A DNA stretch of 64,000 nucleotides from assembly GCF_019186805.1 (NCBI RefSeq), contig NZ_CP066783.1, forward strand, positions 4,043,501-4,107,500, in the 5' to 3' direction. Each line of letters opens with the position of its first letter. Within the stretch, counting starts at the first letter, position 1. Shown in pieces: positions 1-9,073 of the stretch. The stretch comes from Comamonas fluminis. GTDB lineage: Bacteria > Pseudomonadota > Gammaproteobacteria > Burkholderiales > Burkholderiaceae_C. A program made the translations under genes and the position numbers. Below the pieces are notes generated by a model. The model did not search any database. It saw nothing but the letters and a program-made list of their open reading frames with translations, and was not told the origin of the DNA.

Positions 1-602
1 ACATCCTTGGTAAAGCCAAAGGTGCGGGCACGGGCAATATCGCGGGTGTAGTTATCCAGACCCATGTCGAACTCCACGCACTGCCCTGTGGAGTCCACAG
101 CCGGGTGGGCAAAGTCGATCTCAAAGCGCAGCTTGAAGCCGTGATAGGGGTCAAAGCGAGCCCACTTGAGGTTCTGGCCTTCGCCTTCACGCACCTCGAT
201 CGGGCTCTTGATGCGGATAAAGCGCTTGGGGGCCTTCTGCAGCTCAACACCCGCGCTCTGAAGCAGGAACACGAACGAAGAAGATGAGCCATCCAGAATC
301 GGCACTTCCTCTGCGGTAATGTCCACATAGAGGTTGTCGATGCCCAAGCCTGCGATGGCGGACATCAGATGCTCAACCGTATGTACCTTGGCACCACCAG
401 TGCCGATGGTCGAAGCCATGCGCGTATCGGTCACGGCTTCGGCGGAAATAGGAATATCCACAGGCTCAGGCAAATCCACCCGACGAAACACGATGCCGGT
501 ATCAGGCTGGGCAGGGCGCAGTGTCAACTCGACACGCTGGCCGCTGTGCAGACCCACGCCTACGGCACGGGAAATGGTCTTGATGGTGCGTTGCTGGAGC
601 AT
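1..602 (-). CDS. lpxC: UDP-3-O-acyl-N-acetylglucosamine deacetylase LpxC (partial, C-terminus off the left edge)
   Basis: LpxC is the zinc amidase that commits UDP-GlcNAc derivatives to lipid A synthesis in the cytoplasm. Reading the minus strand from the ATG at 602 gives MLQQRTIK, the standard LpxC N-terminus, followed further on by [12 protein letters not shown], which carries one of the zinc histidines and the usual catalytic surroundings. About 200 of roughly 305 residues are present; the rest, including the later HKxxD segment, lies outside the window. It is the last gene of the dcw cluster, downstream of ftsZ, as in most proteobacteria. Its 250-nt leader contains a 3'-end repeat belonging to ftsZ and a separate hairpin 18 nt before the start codon, so it may be transcribed partly on its own. 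Confidence 0.95.
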   Translation of the reverse strand, partial: MLQQRTIKTISRAVGVGLHSGQRVELTLRPAQPDTGIVFRRVDLPEPVDIPISAEAVTDTRMASTIGTGGAKVHTVEHLMSAIAGLGIDNLYVDITAEEVPILDGSSSSFVFLLQSAGVELQKAPKRFIRIKSPIEVREGEGQNLKWARFDPYHGFKLRFEIDFAHPAVDSTGQCVEFDMGLDNYTRDIARARTFGFTKD

Positions 603-619
603 GTCTCTATTTTAAATGG

Positions 620-657
620 GACAACCCCGAGAAGGCATACACCGACTCAGGGTTGTC
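620..657 (-). promoter_or_regulatory. Hairpin in the lpxC leader
   Basis: The arms at 620-631 and 646-657 are 12 nt each and pair with one mismatch (GACAACCCcGAG against CTCaGGGTTGTC), with a 14-nt loop. The hairpin ends 18 nt before the lpxC ATG on the coding strand. There is no T-run after it, so a classical terminator is unlikely. A leader structure affecting lpxC expression, or the end of the ftsZ transcript, are both possible. Confidence 0.45.
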
Positions 658-726
658 TTAATCACTGCGATACAGCGAACTGATGAAGGCCTCAGTGCTT
701 AACGCGCCAGAGGGCTTTGCGGCTGA

Positions 727-849
727 CTCTCAAATACTGGCGCTGCCAAATATCAGAGATGCCGAGCAAGAGCCGCCTCGCGGCGAAGGCATCGTCCCCC
801 TCCGGCGCAAAGCGCCAGAGAGGGGGAAGCGGCAAAGCCGCTCAGGGGG
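727..849 (-). repeat. 3'-end structured repeat, copy A (after ftsZ)
   Basis: First of five copies of a dispersed element of about 100-130 bp. Read on the minus strand it begins CCCCCTGAGCGGC 12 nt after the ftsZ stop. It then has a short hairpin (GCGGC-TTT-GCCGC), a second hairpin whose arms start and end with CCCCC/GGGGG, a third GC-rich palindrome around CGCCGCGAGGCGG, and a tail ending TTTGAGAG. Copies B-E lie at 20892, 30360, 32653 and 63499. It fills most of the ftsZ-lpxC gap. Confidence 0.85.
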
Positions 850-859
850 TGGCCGACAA

Positions 860-2065
860 TCAGTCGGCTTGTTTTCTCAGGAAGGCGGGAATCTCCACAT
901 CATCCATGCCGCCAGAAGCCAGAGCGCTCACTCGCTCAGAAGCCTGAGTGCGGTTGGTGCGCCAGACGCTAGGCACATTGGTGTTGGCCGTGCCGTAGTC
1001 CACGCCAACGCCCGCGCCCAGAGGAGGCAGGCCGCCAATGGTCATATTGTCAGTACCGGTACGCAGACCACCCTGCACCACCTGGATGTTCTGGCGACGT
1101 GCGTTGGGGCGCGACAGGCCGGTGGCCACCACGGTCACACGGATTTCGTCACCCAGGCTGTCATCGTAGGCTGCGCCGTAGATCACGTGCGCATCAGGAG
1201 AAGCGTAAGCATTGATAGTGGACATGGCCAGACGCGACTCGGACAGCTTGAGGCTGCCCTTGGCGGCGGTCACCAGCACCAGCACGCCCTTGGCGCCGGA
1301 CAGGTCAATACCTTCCAGCAGCGGACAGGCCACCGCTTGCTCGGCAGCGATACGGGCGCGGTCAGGGCCAGCAGCCTTGGCAGTGCCCATCATGGCCTTG
1401 CCGGGCTCGCCCATCACGGTGCGCACGTCTTCAAAGTCGACGTTCACATGGCCGTACTCGTTGATGATTTCGGCAATACCGCCCACGGCGTTCTTCAGAA
1501 CATCGTTGGCATGGGCAAAAGCCTCATCCTGGGAGATATCGTCACCCAGCACGTCGAGCAGCTTTTCGTTGAGCACAACGATCAGCGAGTCCACATTGGC
1601 TTCCAGCTCGGCCAGGCCGTTGTCTGCGTTGGCCATGCGACGACCACCTTCCCACTCGAAAGGCTTGGTCACCACACCCACCGTCAGAATGCCCATCTCC
1701 TTGGCCACACGCGCAATCACAGGAGCTGCGCCAGTGCCGGTACCACCACCCATGCCGGCAGTGATGAAGAGCATGTGAGCTCCTTCAATCGCGGCACGGA
1801 TGTCTTCCACAGCAACTTCAGCAGCTTCGCGCCCTTGATCAGGCTTGCTACCAGCACCCAGGCCGCTTTGACCCAGCTGAATGGTGCGATGCGCACGGCT
1901 GCGCAGCAGAGCTTGCGCGTCCGTATTGGCGGTGATGAACTCAACGCCCTGCACATTGCGTTCAATCATGTGGTCAACGGCATTGCCGCCGCCGCCGCCA
2001 ACGCCGATCACCTTGATCTGCGTGCCTTGGTTGAACTCTTCAACTTCAATCATGTCAATGGGCAT
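860..2065 (-). CDS. ftsZ: Cell division protein FtsZ
   Basis: FtsZ is the tubulin-like GTPase that polymerises into the Z ring at midcell. The 401-residue product has the N-terminal IKVIGVGGGGGNA nucleotide-binding loop (about residues 17-29) and the tubulin signature GGGTGTGAAPV near residue 107. A variable linker is followed by the C-terminal tail peptide DDVEIPAFLRKQAD, which docks on FtsA and ZipA-type partners. The start ATG is preceded by AGGAG at 7-nt spacing. It lies between ftsA and lpxC. A dispersed structured repeat begins 12 nt beyond the stop and probably forms the mRNA 3' end. Confidence 0.98.
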   Translation of the reverse strand: MPIDMIEVEEFNQGTQIKVIGVGGGGGNAVDHMIERNVQGVEFITANTDAQALLRSRAHRTIQLGQSGLGAGSKPDQGREAAEVAVEDIRAAIEGAHMLFITAGMGGGTGTGAAPVIARVAKEMGILTVGVVTKPFEWEGGRRMANADNGLAELEANVDSLIVVLNEKLLDVLGDDISQDEAFAHANDVLKNAVGGIAEIINEYGHVNVDFEDVRTVMGEPGKAMMGTAKAAGPDRARIAAEQAVACPLLEGIDLSGAKGVLVLVTAAKGSLKLSESRLAMSTINAYASPDAHVIYGAAYDDSLGDEIRVTVVATGLSRPNARRQNIQVVQGGLRTGTDNMTIGGLPPLGAGVGVDYGTANTNVPSVWRTNRTQASERVSALASGGMDDVEIPAFLRKQAD

Positions 2066-2211
2066 GGTGGTGCTCCTGTTCTTTAGTGGTGGTTTGTCGC
2101 TGCTGAGAAAAAGAAATCTGTGATTCGTGAGGCGGCCTCGGCCTTCGCCGCCTGAAACGCGCGAAGTCCATCATGGGTGGACCGGTGATGAACATGCGAT
2201 GTGTACTCATG
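2066..2211 (-). other. ftsA-ftsZ intergenic region
   Basis: This 146-nt gap is one of the larger ones inside the dcw cluster. It holds the ftsZ ribosome-binding site (AGGAG) and a GC-rich inverted repeat around 2132-2152 (GGCGG/CCGCC arms). An internal ftsZ promoter is plausible here because FtsZ is usually made in excess over FtsA, but I could not pick out convincing -35/-10 boxes. Confidence 0.3.
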
Positions 2212-3441
2212 TCAGAAGTTCCCCACGATAAAGTCCTTGAACCGGCCAAAGGCGGTCTTCATGGAGCCGCTCTTCTGGGCCACTTTGTAGCCACGCATGC
2301 GTGCCAGGCGCGCTTCATCGAGCAGGCCCATCACGGTGGCGGCACGGGGCTGGGCGACCATATCGGCCAGCGCACCCGAATACTTGGGAAGACCACGGCG
2401 CACAGGCTTGAGGAAGATGTCCTCGCCCAGCTCGATCATTCCCGGCATGACAGCACTGCCGCCCGTGAGCACGATGCCCGAGGACAGCACTTCTTCGTAG
2501 CCAGACTCGCGGATGACCTGCTGCACCAGCGAGAAGATTTCTTCAACGCGGGGCTCGATCACGCCAGCCAGTGCCTGCTTGCTGATCATGCGGGGGCTGC
2601 GGTCACCCAGACCAGGCACTTCGACCTGGGCATCGGGGTCAGCCAGCAACTGCTTGGCATAGCCGCTTTCCACCTTGATGTCTTCGGCATCCTTGGTGGG
2701 CGTGCGCAGCGCCATGGCGATATCGCTGGTGATCAGGTCACCGGCGATGGGAATCACGGCGGTGTGGCGAATCGCGCCGCCGGTGAAGATGGCCACATCG
2801 GTCGCGCCGGCGCCGATATCGACCACCGCCACACCGAGTTCACGCTCGTCATCGGTCAGCACGGCCTGTGCCGAAGCCAGCGGATTGAGCAGCAACTGCT
2901 CCACTTCCAGACCGCAGCGGCGCACGCATTTGATGATGTTCTCAGCCGCGCTCTGGGCGCCGGTCACGATATGAATCTTGGCCTCAAGACGGATGCCGCT
3001 CATGCCAATGGGCTCGCGCACTTCCTGACCGTCGATCACGAATTCCTGCGCTTCCACCAGCAGCAGACGCTGGTCGGACGAGATATTGATGGCCTTGGCG
3101 GTTTCCATCACGCGGGCCATGTCCGTGGCGGAGACTTCCTTGTCCTTGATCGCAACCATGCCGCTGGAGTTCAGACCTCGGATATGGCTGCCCGTAATAC
3201 CGGTGCACACGCGCTGAATCTTGCAGTCGGCCATCAACTCGGCTTCCTTCAAAGCCTGCTGAATGCTCTGCACTGTGGCATCGATATTCACGACCACGCC
3301 ACGCTTCAAGCCGTTGCTGGGCGCAACACCCAGGCCCGCCAGCTTGAGTTCACCGTTGGACATGACCTCGGCCACCACCGCCATGACCTTGGCCGTGCCG
3401 ATATCCAGCCCAACAATCACATCCTTGTATTCTCTTGCCAT
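2212..3441 (-). CDS. ftsA: Cell division protein FtsA
   Basis: FtsA is the actin-fold ATPase that tethers FtsZ filaments to the inner membrane and recruits later divisome proteins. The 409-residue protein starts MAREYKDVIVGLDIGTAKV, which holds the phosphate-1 loop of the actin/Hsp70 fold. It has the family-typical VVDIGAGATDVAIF phosphate-2 segment near residue 208. It ends with the short amphipathic membrane-targeting helix FGRFKDFIVGNF. Length and ends match the family. It sits between ftsQ (70-nt gap) and ftsZ. Confidence 0.97.
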   Translation of the reverse strand: MAREYKDVIVGLDIGTAKVMAVVAEVMSNGELKLAGLGVAPSNGLKRGVVVNIDATVQSIQQALKEAELMADCKIQRVCTGITGSHIRGLNSSGMVAIKDKEVSATDMARVMETAKAINISSDQRLLLVEAQEFVIDGQEVREPIGMSGIRLEAKIHIVTGAQSAAENIIKCVRRCGLEVEQLLLNPLASAQAVLTDDERELGVAVVDIGAGATDVAIFTGGAIRHTAVIPIAGDLITSDIAMALRTPTKDAEDIKVESGYAKQLLADPDAQVEVPGLGDRSPRMISKQALAGVIEPRVEEIFSLVQQVIRESGYEEVLSSGIVLTGGSAVMPGMIELGEDIFLKPVRRGLPKYSGALADMVAQPRAATVMGLLDEARLARMRGYKVAQKSGSMKTAFGRFKDFIVGNF

Positions 3442-3512
3442 ATCAGCATCCGCCCCCGGTAGGTTCTGTCTTGTCTTTGTGTGCGCCTTGCATAGGTCGT
3501 CCCCGTTCCTCT

Positions 3513-4322
3513 CTATCGCCGCGCCCGGGCAGGTGCTGCCGGTGCAGTGGAACCCGTGGTCACGCCCTTGAGTCGCAAGGCATAGCCGTCGTCGTAACGC
3601 AGGTCGGCCGACTCCAGAGCCTCCGCCGTGCGCTTGTATTGAGAAGTGATCTGAGGCAGCGTACGCACAAAGCGCTGCACGCGCAGCAGCACCTCGTCGG
3701 TGGTTCCACCGCCGAGCTTGACCTGCGCCTCGTTATCCAGCGTCATCTGCCAGCCACCGCGGTCATCCAGCGTCAGGTTGTCCAGGCTGACCTTGAGAGG
3801 CTCCAGCACGGGAGCCAGGGTGTGGTACATCTTCAGCACACGCTGAGCGGAGCCATCAGGGCCCTGCAGACGCGGCAGCCCTTCACGGTCGAGTTCTCCC
3901 AGGTTGGCCTCAAAGACCTCGCCGCTCTTGTCCACCAGACCGGTGCTGGTTTCCGGGCCCCAGAAGGCCTCGGCGACATGCTCCTTGAGCGCCACGCGCA
4001 GGCCATTCGGGTACTCGCGGCGCACCTGCGCCTCCTGCACCCAGGGCACTTGCTCGAATGCCTCCTGAGCCGCCTTGAGATCGACAGTAAAGAAATTGCC
4101 CTTGAGCACCGGCGCCACATTGGCACGCAGAGTCACGGCGTTGTTGTGCACCAGCTCGCCTTCCACCACGATACGGCCGATATTGAAGGCCGGAGTCCGC
4201 ATCAGCCACCAGCCCACAGCCGCCACGCACGCAGCCAAGCACCCCATGAACATCACCGTTGCAGTGATGTTCATGAGCTTGACGTCGAACGGGACGTTGG
4301 CGGTGGGCAGATTACGGTTCAT
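3513..4322 (-). CDS. ftsQ: Cell division protein FtsQ
   Basis: FtsQ is a bitopic inner-membrane divisome protein that links FtsL/FtsB to the early ring proteins. I chose the ATG at 4322 ([18 protein letters not shown], 269 residues) because it overlaps the ddlB stop as ATGA, the junction type used across the cluster; a longer frame up to 4373 would run into ddlB. A hydrophobic segment at about residues 18-38 is the membrane anchor. The POTRA-type FtsQ domain follows ([16 protein letters not shown]), then the conserved [17 protein letters not shown] segment. Confidence 0.95.
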   Translation of the reverse strand: MNRNLPTANVPFDVKLMNITATVMFMGCLAACVAAVGWWLMRTPAFNIGRIVVEGELVHNNAVTLRANVAPVLKGNFFTVDLKAAQEAFEQVPWVQEAQVRREYPNGLRVALKEHVAEAFWGPETSTGLVDKSGEVFEANLGELDREGLPRLQGPDGSAQRVLKMYHTLAPVLEPLKVSLDNLTLDDRGGWQMTLDNEAQVKLGGGTTDEVLLRVQRFVRTLPQITSQYKRTAEALESADLRYDDGYALRLKGVTTGSTAPAAPARARR

Positions 4323-5290
4323 GACTGCTCCGCTGCTCCGTCCAGGGTGCTCATGGCCAGAATGCCAAGGCACAGGTTTTCGTAGCTCACGCCAGAGGCG
4401 CGCGCAGCCATGGGGACGAGAGAATGCCCTGTCATGCCGGGAGAGGTATTGATCTCCAGCAAGAAAGGCTTGCGATCACTGCCGCGAATCATGATGTCGG
4501 CACGCGCCCAGCCTCGGCAGCCCAGCGTGCGGAAGGCTTTTTCCACAATGCGCTGGATCTCGGCTTCTTCATCCGCAGGTAGACCGCTTGGGCAGTGGTA
4601 CTGCGTGGTGTCGGTGAAGTACTTGTTCTGATAGTCGTAGTTGCCTTCAGGCGCCACGATGCGAATCACAGGCAGCGCACGAGCGCTGGCACCAGTGCCT
4701 AACACGGGGCAGGTGGTTTCGTCACCGGTGATGAATTCCTCGCACAGCACTTCTGCGTCGTACTTGGCAGCCAGTTCGTAGGCCTTGGCACATTCGTCAG
4801 CGTTCATGACCTTGGTCAGGCCAATGCTGGAGCCATCGCGTGCGGGCTTGACGATCATGGGCGCACCCAGTGCTGCAAAGGCTGCGCGGGTTTCATCGGC
4901 CGAAGCCACCATGCGCCAGTCAGGTGTGGGCAGTCCTTCAAAGCGCCAGATGCGCTTGGTCATGACCTTGTCCATGGCAATGCTGGAGGCCATCACACCG
5001 GATCCGGTATAGGGAATGTCCAGCAACTCCAGCGCGCCCTGCACTGTGCCATCTTCACCATAGCGGCCATGCAGCGCGATAAAGCAGCGATCAAAGCCTT
5101 GCACCTTGAGCTGGTCCAGACTTTGCTCTGCAGGATCGAACTTGTGCGCATCCACACCCTTGGACTGCAGTGCGGACAGCACACCGGCGCCGGACATCAG
5201 AGAGACCTCACGCTCGGACGAGCGGCCCCCCATCAGCACGGCAACCTTGCCCAGCGCCTTCACATCAATATCAGTGCCAAACTTGCTCAT
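4319..5290 (-). CDS. ddlB: D-alanine--D-alanine ligase DdlB
   Basis: This cytoplasmic ATP-grasp ligase makes the D-Ala-D-Ala dipeptide that MurF adds to the peptidoglycan precursor. The 323-residue product starts with the [17 protein letters not shown]-terminal domain. It contains the ATP-grasp [10 protein letters not shown] loop near residue 155 and ends with the Mg-binding [17 protein letters not shown] signature. Both ends overlap neighbours by ATGA (murC upstream, ftsQ downstream), so translational coupling is likely. Confidence 0.97.
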   Translation of the reverse strand: MSKFGTDIDVKALGKVAVLMGGRSSEREVSLMSGAGVLSALQSKGVDAHKFDPAEQSLDQLKVQGFDRCFIALHGRYGEDGTVQGALELLDIPYTGSGVMASSIAMDKVMTKRIWRFEGLPTPDWRMVASADETRAAFAALGAPMIVKPARDGSSIGLTKVMNADECAKAYELAAKYDAEVLCEEFITGDETTCPVLGTGASARALPVIRIVAPEGNYDYQNKYFTDTTQYHCPSGLPADEEAEIQRIVEKAFRTLGCRGWARADIMIRGSDRKPFLLEINTSPGMTGHSLVPMAARASGVSYENLCLGILAMSTLDGAAEQS

Positions 5291-6723
5291 TGCGCTTGTC
5301 CTTTCTGCGCAGCCTGCTCACCATTCGAGAGCATCTCAACCAATTTACCGGGCACTGCACCAATGGAGCCAGCACCCATGCACAGCAGCACATCGCCCGC
5401 TTGTGCATTGCCCGCAATCGCTGCGGGCATATCGTTGATGTCTTCCACAAACACAGGTTCCACCTTGCCGGCCACGCGCAGCGCACGGGCCAGCGAACGG
5501 CCATCCGCCGCGACGATGGGTGACTCACCGGCCGCATAGACTTCGGTCAGCAGCACGGAATCTGCACTGCCGATGACTTTTACAAAGTCCTCAAAGCAAT
5601 CACGCGTGCGGCTGTAACGGTGCGGCTGGAACGCCAGCACCAGGCGCTGACCCGGGAAAGCGCCACGGGCCGCAGCCAGCGTGGCCGCCATTTCCACGGG
5701 GTGGTGGCCGTAGTCGTCAATGACGGTGAACGTGCCGCCGTTGCTGGCAGGCAAGTCGCCATAGCGCTGGAAGCGCCGGCCCACGCCCTTGAAACCATCC
5801 AGAGCGCGCAGCAGCGCTTCGTCGGAAATTTCAAGCTCCATGGCCACTACGACGGCAGACAGGGCATTGAGCACGTTGTGCTCGCCCGGCAGGCTGAGCA
5901 CCACATCCAGATCGGGGTAGACATGCTCACCCAGCTGACGCTTGACGGTAAAGCACATACGCCCAGCTTCGGCGCGCACATTGATGGCGCGCACCTGTGC
6001 ATCTTCGGCAAAGCCGTAAGTGGTCACAGGACGAGCGACCTGGGGCAGGATTTCGCGGATGGCAGGGCTGTCGATACACAGAATGGCACGGCCATAGAAG
6101 GGCATGCGGTGCAGAAAATCGACGAAGGCCTGCTTGAGACGGCCGAAGTCATGGCCGTAAGTTTCCATGTGGTCGGCGTCGATATTGGTAACGACGGCCA
6201 TCACAGGCAGCAGATTCAGGAAAGAGGCATCGGACTCATCAGCTTCAACCACGATGTAGTCGCCATGACCCAGCTTGGCATTCGCGCCTGCGCTGTTGAG
6301 CTTGCCACCAATCACAAAAGTCGGGTCCAGCCCGGCCTCTGCCAGCACGCTGGTGACCAGCGATGTGGTGGTGGTCTTGCCGTGCGCACCAGCAATGGCA
6401 ATGCCCTGCTTGAAGCGCATCAACTCGGCCAGCATCAGTGCCCGGGGCACGACGGGAATTTTCTTTTCGCGTGCGGCAATGACTTCGGGGTTGTCGCCAT
6501 GCACGGCGGTGGAGGTCACCACCGCATCAGCACCTGCAACGTTGTCGGCGGCATGGCCCACATATGTCTTGATACCCAGCCCCGCCAGGCGGCGCAGCGT
6601 GGTGCTGTCGGCCAGGTCAGAGCCCGAAATCACGTAGCCCAGGTTGTGCAGCACCTCTGCAATACCGCTCATGCCGGCGCCGCCAATGCCGACAAAGTGA
6701 ATGTGATGAATGGCGTGTTTCAT
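5287..6723 (-). CDS. murC: UDP-N-acetylmuramate--L-alanine ligase MurC
   Basis: MurC adds the first amino acid, L-alanine, to UDP-MurNAc using ATP. The 478-residue protein has the N-terminal Rossmann motif [17 protein letters not shown], the Mur-ligase ATP loop [12 protein letters not shown] near residue 115, and the central-domain [10 protein letters not shown] segment. A C-terminal domain includes [10 protein letters not shown] and FQPHRYSRT, both typical of MurC. ATGA overlaps join it to murG upstream and ddlB downstream. Confidence 0.98.
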   Translation of the reverse strand: MKHAIHHIHFVGIGGAGMSGIAEVLHNLGYVISGSDLADSTTLRRLAGLGIKTYVGHAADNVAGADAVVTSTAVHGDNPEVIAAREKKIPVVPRALMLAELMRFKQGIAIAGAHGKTTTTSLVTSVLAEAGLDPTFVIGGKLNSAGANAKLGHGDYIVVEADESDASFLNLLPVMAVVTNIDADHMETYGHDFGRLKQAFVDFLHRMPFYGRAILCIDSPAIREILPQVARPVTTYGFAEDAQVRAINVRAEAGRMCFTVKRQLGEHVYPDLDVVLSLPGEHNVLNALSAVVVAMELEISDEALLRALDGFKGVGRRFQRYGDLPASNGGTFTVIDDYGHHPVEMAATLAAARGAFPGQRLVLAFQPHRYSRTRDCFEDFVKVIGSADSVLLTEVYAAGESPIVAADGRSLARALRVAGKVEPVFVEDINDMPAAIAGNAQAGDVLLCMGAGSIGAVPGKLVEMLSNGEQAAQKGQAQ

Positions 6724-7805
6724 GCGGCCAACTCCTCACAAGCGGCGACCACCTTCTGGGTGGCATCGATTTTTTGCATTTTTTTCGCTAGTTCAGCGCG
6801 CTCCAACAGCGTCGCACGCTGCATATTTTGTAGCATTTCAGCCAACCCTTGGGGGCTCAAAGTACTTTGTGGCTGCAACCAGCCAGCACCGGCATCCACC
6901 AGGAAGCGCGCATTGGTGGTCTGGTGGTCATCCACCGCTGATGGGAAGGGCACATAGACCGCCGCAGCACCGACTGCTGCGATCTCTGTCACCGTGCTGG
7001 CACCAGCACGGCAGACGATGATGTCGGCCTCGGCAAAGGCTTTGGCCGTGTCTTCGATGAAAGGCGTCAATTCAGCCTGCACACCCGCAGCCTGATAGTT
7101 GGCACGCAAGGCATCAATCTGGGCAGTGCCGCTCTGGTGCGTCACCGAGGGGCGTTGATCTGCAGGAATCAGGGCCAGCGCCTTGGGCACGATCTCGTTC
7201 AAAGCCCTGGCGCCCAGACTGCCGCCCACCACCAGCAATTTCAGCGGACCGGAGCGCCCGGCAAAACGCTGGGCGGGAGCCGCCTGCTCGATAAAGGCCT
7301 GACGCAGTGGGTTACCCACCCATTCGCCCTTGGCAAACACATTGGGGAAGGCGGTAAACACGCGCTTGGCCACCTTGGCGACGACCTTGTTGGCCATGCC
7401 AGCCACAGAGTTCTGCTCGTGCAGCACCACGGGCACGCCCGACAGGCTGGCCATCAGACCGCCTGGAACGGTCAGATAACCGCCCAGACCAATGACCACA
7501 TCCGGCTGCACACGCTTCATCACGGCACGCGCCTGAGAAAAAGCCTTGAGCAGCTTGAAAGGCAGCTGCAGCAGGGTCTTGGCGCCTTTGCCACGCACAC
7601 CGCCAAACTCGATCAGCTCCAGTGCAAAGCCTTGCGGCGGAACGATGCGCGACTCCATGGAGCCTGGCGCACCCAGCCAGTGCACATTCCAGCCGCGCAC
7701 GCGCAGCTCCTGGGCCACGGCCAGGCCGGGGAAGATATGGCCGCCAGTGCCGCCGGCCATCACCAGTGCGGTGCGTGGCTTGTTTTGCTGAACAGAAAGC
7801 GTCAT
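6720..7805 (-). CDS. murG: Undecaprenyl-PP-MurNAc-pentapeptide N-acetylglucosaminyltransferase MurG
   Basis: MurG transfers GlcNAc to lipid I to make lipid II on the cytoplasmic face of the membrane. The 361-residue GT-B enzyme has the N-terminal glycine-rich loop [16 protein letters not shown], the [13 protein letters not shown] segment near residue 130, and the UDP-GlcNAc-site [12 protein letters not shown] region. The last 40 residues are rich in Lys/Gln. Their DNA contains TAGC-flanked A/T stretches that resemble the small dispersed repeat discussed in the findings. ATGA overlaps join it to ftsW and murC. Confidence 0.98.
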   Translation of the reverse strand: MTLSVQQNKPRTALVMAGGTGGHIFPGLAVAQELRVRGWNVHWLGAPGSMESRIVPPQGFALELIEFGGVRGKGAKTLLQLPFKLLKAFSQARAVMKRVQPDVVIGLGGYLTVPGGLMASLSGVPVVLHEQNSVAGMANKVVAKVAKRVFTAFPNVFAKGEWVGNPLRQAFIEQAAPAQRFAGRSGPLKLLVVGGSLGARALNEIVPKALALIPADQRPSVTHQSGTAQIDALRANYQAAGVQAELTPFIEDTAKAFAEADIIVCRAGASTVTEIAAVGAAAVYVPFPSAVDDHQTTNARFLVDAGAGWLQPQSTLSPQGLAEMLQNMQRATLLERAELAKKMQKIDATQKVVAACEELAA

Positions 7806-9073
7806 GCGTGACCTCCCTTCATCAGCAGCTTGTTTTCATAATCGACTCGGAGCACCACAGCTATCGCAATCAAATTCATCAAAATGGCCGAACCGCCAAA
7901 ACTCATTAACGGCAAAGTCAGGCCCTTGGTTGGCAAGGCACCCAGATTCACGCCCATATTGATAAAGGCCTGGAAGCCCATCCAGATCGCTACGCCCTCC
8001 GCCACCAGTCCGGCAAAGACCCGGTCCAGCGCGATGGCCTGGCGGCCGATCAGCATGATGCGGCGAGTCAGCCAGAAGAAAACTGCAGCGATCAGCAGCA
8101 GGCCCACCAGGCCGAACTCTTCACCGATCACCGCCAGCAAGAAGTCGGTATGCGCCTCAGGCAACCAGTGCAGCTTTTCCACACTTCGGCCCAGGCCCAC
8201 ACCAAAGATCTCGCCACGGCCAATCGCAATCAACGCGTGCGAGAGCTGGTAGCCCTTGCCCAGGGCGTGCTTTTCATCCCAGGGATCGAGATAGGCAAAA
8301 ATGCGTTCACGACGCCATTCCGAGGTCGCAATAATCATTGCGAACGCCCCCACCACCAGCAGCGCGATGATGAAGAACATGCGCGCGTTCACGCCGCCCA
8401 GAAACAGAATGCCCATGGAGATCACCACGATCACCATGAAAGCACCCATGTCCGGCTCGGCAAGCAACAGCACCCCGACCACCACCACCGCAAGCCCCAT
8501 GGGGAGGACGGCGCGGAAGAACCGCTCTTTGACTTCCATCTTGCGCACCATGTAGTCGGCGGCATAGATCAGCACAGAGAATTTCGCCAGCTCGGATGGC
8601 TGGAAATTCATGATGCCCAGCGACAGCCAGCGCCGGGCGCCATTGACCACGGTGCCCACGTGCGGAATCAGCACCGCCACCAGAAGCACGATGGAGACGA
8701 TGAACATCTTGCGCGCCACGCGCTCCCAGACATTCATGGGCACCTGAAAAGCCAGCAGCGCCGCCACAAAAGCCATCCCGATCGACATGCTGTGGCGCAG
8801 CAGGAAGTGATAAGGCTCAATCTTGCCGAAACGGGGGTTATCCGGCATCGCAATCGAGGCCGAATACACCATGACCAGACTCCATGCCAGCAAACCGATG
8901 ACCACCCAGATCAATGCCTGATCCAGCCCCAGCACACTGGCAGGGGTACGGGTGGGTCGGTCGTACTGCGGCCCGCCTACGCGCACGGGCAGCACATCAA
9001 TGGGCTTGTCCTCCGCGCTGCGAAACAGCGAACGCATGCGTGTGGAGAGGCTGGTCATGAAGGAGGCTGTCAT
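7802..9073 (-). CDS. ftsW: Peptidoglycan glycosyltransferase FtsW
   Basis: FtsW is the SEDS-family lipid II polymerase of the septum, working with FtsI. The 423-residue protein has about 50 cytoplasmic residues followed by roughly ten hydrophobic segments. It shows the family loop with [14 protein letters not shown], the conserved [21 protein letters not shown] stretch (key residues W, P, S, E, K), and the C-terminal [16 protein letters not shown] motif. ATGA overlaps join it to murD upstream and murG downstream. Confidence 0.97.
   Translation of the reverse strand: MTASFMTSLSTRMRSLFRSAEDKPIDVLPVRVGGPQYDRPTRTPASVLGLDQALIWVVIGLLAWSLVMVYSASIAMPDNPRFGKIEPYHFLLRHSMSIGMAFVAALLAFQVPMNVWERVARKMFIVSIVLLVAVLIPHVGTVVNGARRWLSLGIMNFQPSELAKFSVLIYAADYMVRKMEVKERFFRAVLPMGLAVVVVGVLLLAEPDMGAFMVIVVISMGILFLGGVNARMFFIIALLVVGAFAMIIATSEWRRERIFAYLDPWDEKHALGKGYQLSHALIAIGRGEIFGVGLGRSVEKLHWLPEAHTDFLLAVIGEEFGLVGLLLIAAVFFWLTRRIMLIGRQAIALDRVFAGLVAEGVAIWMGFQAFINMGVNLGALPTKGLTLPLMSFGGSAILMNLIAIAVVLRVDYENKLLMKGGHA

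Noticed and set aside
683-2086. Long plus-strand open frame of 467 codons opposite ftsZ
   Set aside because: It is a shadow of the high-GC codon pattern of ftsZ; composition is His/Ala/Gly-rich with no motif and no start signal. Similar plus-strand frames opposite ftsA, murC, murD and ddlB were rejected for the same reason.
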